Source: Neisseriaceae bacterium
Lineage (GTDB): Bacteria > Pseudomonadota > Gammaproteobacteria > Burkholderiales > Neisseriaceae
Assembly (NCBI GenBank): GCA_017989485.1
Contig: JAGNPU010000080.1
Coordinates: 1-7,602 of the forward strand
Direction: 5' to 3'
Length of the DNA stretch: 7,602 nt
Within the stretch, counting starts at the first letter, position 1. Every line of letters starts with the position of its first letter. Shown here piece by piece: positions 5,772 through 7,602 of this stretch. The position numbers and the translations under genes were made by a program. The notes beneath the pieces are model-generated. The model did no database searches, was not told the DNA's origin, and saw only the letters and a program-made list of their open reading frames with translations.

Positions 5772-7148
5772 TTATTGGTGATTCTTACGGTAGAACAAAT
5801 AAGAAATGCCCAACAGCACAAACCAGATCGGGGTGTAAATCATCCCGGTCAAGGTATCGGCTTCTTGGCTGAACAAATACAAAACAAACACAAAGAAGGC
5901 CAAAATCAACCAGCACATCGGCACGCCCAAAGGCATTTTAAACTGAGAAGCCTGATGAAGTTCTGGGCGGGTTTTGCGGTATTTCATGTAGGCCCATACG
6001 ATGGTGCCCCACACAAAAATAAAGCAAATGCTGGAAATGGTGGTCACAATGGTGAACACATGCATGATGTTGCCGTCTTGATACAGCAAGAACACGCCCA
6101 CCAGCAAACACGCACATGAGTACATCAAACCATTGCTGGGCACGCCGCGTGACGACAGTAGGCCAAACACGCCGGGGGCACTCTTGGCTTTAGACAGGCC
6201 AAACAGCATCCGGCCGGTAGAGAACATGCCGCTGTTGGCCGAAGACAGAGCCGAGCTCAACACCACAAAGTTAATCAAGCTGGCGGCAATTGGGATCCCA
6301 ATGAGCACAAACATTTCCACAAACGGACTACGGTCTGGCGAAATTTCGGTCCAAGGCGTCACCGTCATGATCACGGCCAAGGCCAATAGATAAAACGCGA
6401 TGATGCGCACAGGAATCTTGTTAATTGCCTTAGGCAGGTTCACATGAGGATTTTCCGTTTCGGCCGAGGCCGTACCGACCAGCTCAATGCCGACAAAGGC
6501 AAAAATGGCGATTTGGAAGGCCGCAAAAAAGCCGCTAAAGCCATTGGGCATGATGCCACCGTGGATCCATAGGTTAGACACCTGAGCCACATGGCCTGCA
6601 GGGCTGACAAAGCCGGTGGTCAACAGATAAGCACCAATCGCAATCAGGGCCACAATCGCCACGATTTTGATCAAGGCAAACCAAAACTCTAGTTCGCCAA
6701 ACAGCTTGGCCGACATTAGGTTAAACAACAACAAAAAGCCAATGCACAAGACGCCAGGCAGCCATAGTGGCACGTCAGGCCACCAAAACTGGGTGTAGCC
6801 GGTGATGGCGACAATGTCGGCCACCCCAATCACCACCCAACAAAACCAATACGTCCAGCCCACAAAAAAGCCTGGCACAGGCCCTAAGATATCATGGGTA
6901 AAGTCGACGAATGATTTGTACTTTAAATTAGACAACAGCAATTCACCCATGGCCCGCATGGTGAAAAACAGGAAAAAACCAATGATGATGTAGGTAAACA
7001 ATAGCGATGGCCCTGCCAGGCTAATCGTCTTACCCGAACCCATAAACAAACCTGTGCCAATGGCGCCGCCAATGGCAATTAACTGCAGGTGTCGATTCTT
7101 TAATGATCGATGTAGACCGCTGTCGTCGTCATGCTCCGTGTGACTCAT
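5772..7148 (-). CDS. cycA: D-serine/D-alanine/glycine:H+ symporter CycA (APC family)
   Basis: An inner-membrane amino-acid importer of 458 residues (E. coli CycA 470) with 12 hydrophobic segments. It takes up glycine, D-alanine and D-serine by proton symport, and in other bacteria also D-cycloserine. CycA-specific stretches are RHLQLIAIGGAIGTGLFMGS (20-39, the substrate-binding unwound first segment), KTISLAGPSLL, MRAMGELLLSNLKYKSF, GWTYWFCWVV, AIFAFVGIELVGT, NFVVLSSALSSANSGMFST and QFKMPLGVPMCW. These match E. coli CycA closely, as recalled from memory. The ATG at 7148 has AAAGGGA 4 nt upstream. The N-terminal tail is shorter than in E. coli. It is transcribed alone, with its own terminator at the 3' end and an AT-rich promoter region upstream. 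Other APC permeases of this subfamily are the main alternative. Confidence 0.93.
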   Translation of the reverse strand: MSHTEHDDDSGLHRSLKNRHLQLIAIGGAIGTGLFMGSGKTISLAGPSLLFTYIIIGFFLFFTMRAMGELLLSNLKYKSFVDFTHDILGPVPGFFVGWTYWFCWVVIGVADIVAITGYTQFWWPDVPLWLPGVLCIGFLLLFNLMSAKLFGELEFWFALIKIVAIVALIAIGAYLLTTGFVSPAGHVAQVSNLWIHGGIMPNGFSGFFAAFQIAIFAFVGIELVGTASAETENPHVNLPKAINKIPVRIIAFYLLALAVIMTVTPWTEISPDRSPFVEMFVLIGIPIAASLINFVVLSSALSSANSGMFSTGRMLFGLSKAKSAPGVFGLLSSRGVPSNGLMYSCACLLVGVFLLYQDGNIMHVFTIVTTISSICFIFVWGTIVWAYMKYRKTRPELHQASQFKMPLGVPMCWLILAFFVFVLYLFSQEADTLTGMIYTPIWFVLLGISYLFYRKNHQ

Positions 7149-7566
7149 AAAATCCCTTTCTCTATTACACTAATTATTATATGTTTTGATTTTTTGTTTA
7201 AAAACATACCACTATATGAAACCACCAACAATATGTCGAAAAACTTCGCTATGGTAATTGAATCTTTCATATAAATCTAATAATAACCCAGTGCTTTCAT
7301 CATATTTTTTTACTTATAACCAAAATAACAACTGTTTGATATAAAGCATGACAATCTGCTGGGCAAAATCGATTTAACCGCCGTTTTTGCAAAAAAATCA
7401 GCGCGATTTCACCAAAAATACTGATTTTCAGACATAAGCACGCCACGGCAACACCGCACATTCAAAGACTTAAGCATCAAAACCAGCCACTTGGCCCAGA
7501 GCAAACCAGCCACCGACCGCCCCAACACCCAGCATGACGACGGCCATGGCTGACTACTTTGGGCAC
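7149..7566. other. AT-rich intergenic region upstream of cycA
   Basis: About 420 bp without a convincing gene. Positions 7160-7340 are strongly AT-rich and should hold the cycA promoter. Positions 7384-7395 form the palindrome TTTTTGCAAAAA. AAAATCAG (7394-7401) is inverted at 7421-7428, and a competing smaller hairpin AAATC/GATTT lies at 7395-7409. On the minus strand the larger hairpin ends in seven Ts, so it may be a weak AT-rich terminator or a switchable leader structure. I see no known RNA family. Confidence 0.5.
7176..7181 (-). promoter_or_regulatory. Putative cycA -10 box (TATAAT)
   Basis: The minus strand reads TATAAT here, 28-33 bp before the cycA ATG, giving a short leader with the ribosome site. 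The region 17 bp further upstream reads TTTTTA, a poor -35. Position relative to the gene is good, but chance matches are common in AT-rich DNA. Confidence 0.45.
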
Positions 7567-7594
7567 AAAAAAACACGCCTCCTCAAGAAGCGTG
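7567..7594 (-). terminator. Rho-independent terminator of a minus-strand gene beyond the window
   Basis: On the minus strand, CACGCTTC (7594-7587) pairs over 8 bp, with one G-U pair, with GAGGCGTG (7581-7574) around a 5-nt loop, followed by seven Ts (7573-7567). It would end a leftward transcript whose gene lies right of position 7602, and would insulate cycA from it. Confidence 0.85.
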
Positions 7595-7602
7595 CCTTCG
7601 TC

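Noticed and set aside
67..6164. Frequent GGCCTA/TAGGCC hexamers (about a dozen), considered as an uptake or other dispersed motif
   Set aside because: They lie mostly inside genes, and GGCC itself is very common here because of GCC and GGC codon preference. The excess is explained without a special motif.
6133..6393. Open frame on the plus strand opposite cycA
   Set aside because: It is antisense to a strongly conserved permease region, with no start signal and no recognisable protein.
7470..7547. A 25-codon minus-strand ORF of Gly/Ala/Val-rich hydrophobic residues
   Set aside because: It has no ribosome-binding site, an in-frame TAG directly upstream, and follows a terminator. No support beyond composition.

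Overview
The window is bacterial chromosomal DNA of roughly 50% G+C with GCC- and TTA-rich codon use. It most resembles a beta- or gammaproteobacterium: the SotB-, CycA- and YhhW-like proteins all look like E. coli families, but the intergenic DNA and codon use are not enteric. No rRNA, tRNA, CRISPR array, phage gene or insertion sequence was found. I cannot name the genus.

Layout, left to right. (1) Positions 1-459 (+) hold the 3' end of a gene for an Ala/Lys/Asp/Glu-rich helical protein built from an exact 120-bp (40-residue) tandem repeat. (2) A bidirectional terminator at 474-502 separates it from a convergent sugar-efflux gene, sotB (531-1742, -). (3) About 790 bp without a conserved gene (1743-2534) lie upstream of sotB. 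They contain a possible promoter, two tiny overlapping ORFs, a terminator-like element and a very strong hairpin at 2395-2431. (4) A LysR-type regulator (2535-3479, -) is divergent from a two-gene operon: a Frm2-type nitroreductase (3612-4208, +) and a pirin/quercetinase-like bicupin (4230-4916, +). (5) A glutathione S-transferase-family gene (4919-5578, -) converges on the pirin gene with only 2 bp between the stop codons. (6) A terminator at 5726-5754 closes cycA (5772-7148, -), a D-serine/D-alanine/glycine permease. (7) About 450 bp of AT-rich non-coding DNA follow, ending in a terminator for a minus-strand gene beyond the right edge.

How the genes may work together: the regulator, nitroreductase, pirin and GST look like a locus for electrophile, quinone or aromatic stress. 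Flavin reduction, cupin chemistry and glutathione handling would sit under one LysR switch. This is inferred from families and gene order. SotB and CycA are ordinary inner-membrane transporters with no evident link to that module.

Most of the window is conventional. The parts that deserve a second look are the repeat protein, the long structured sotB leader with its candidate short peptides, and the operator-like DNA between the LysR gene and the nitroreductase. I found no clear evidence of an undescribed multi-gene system.
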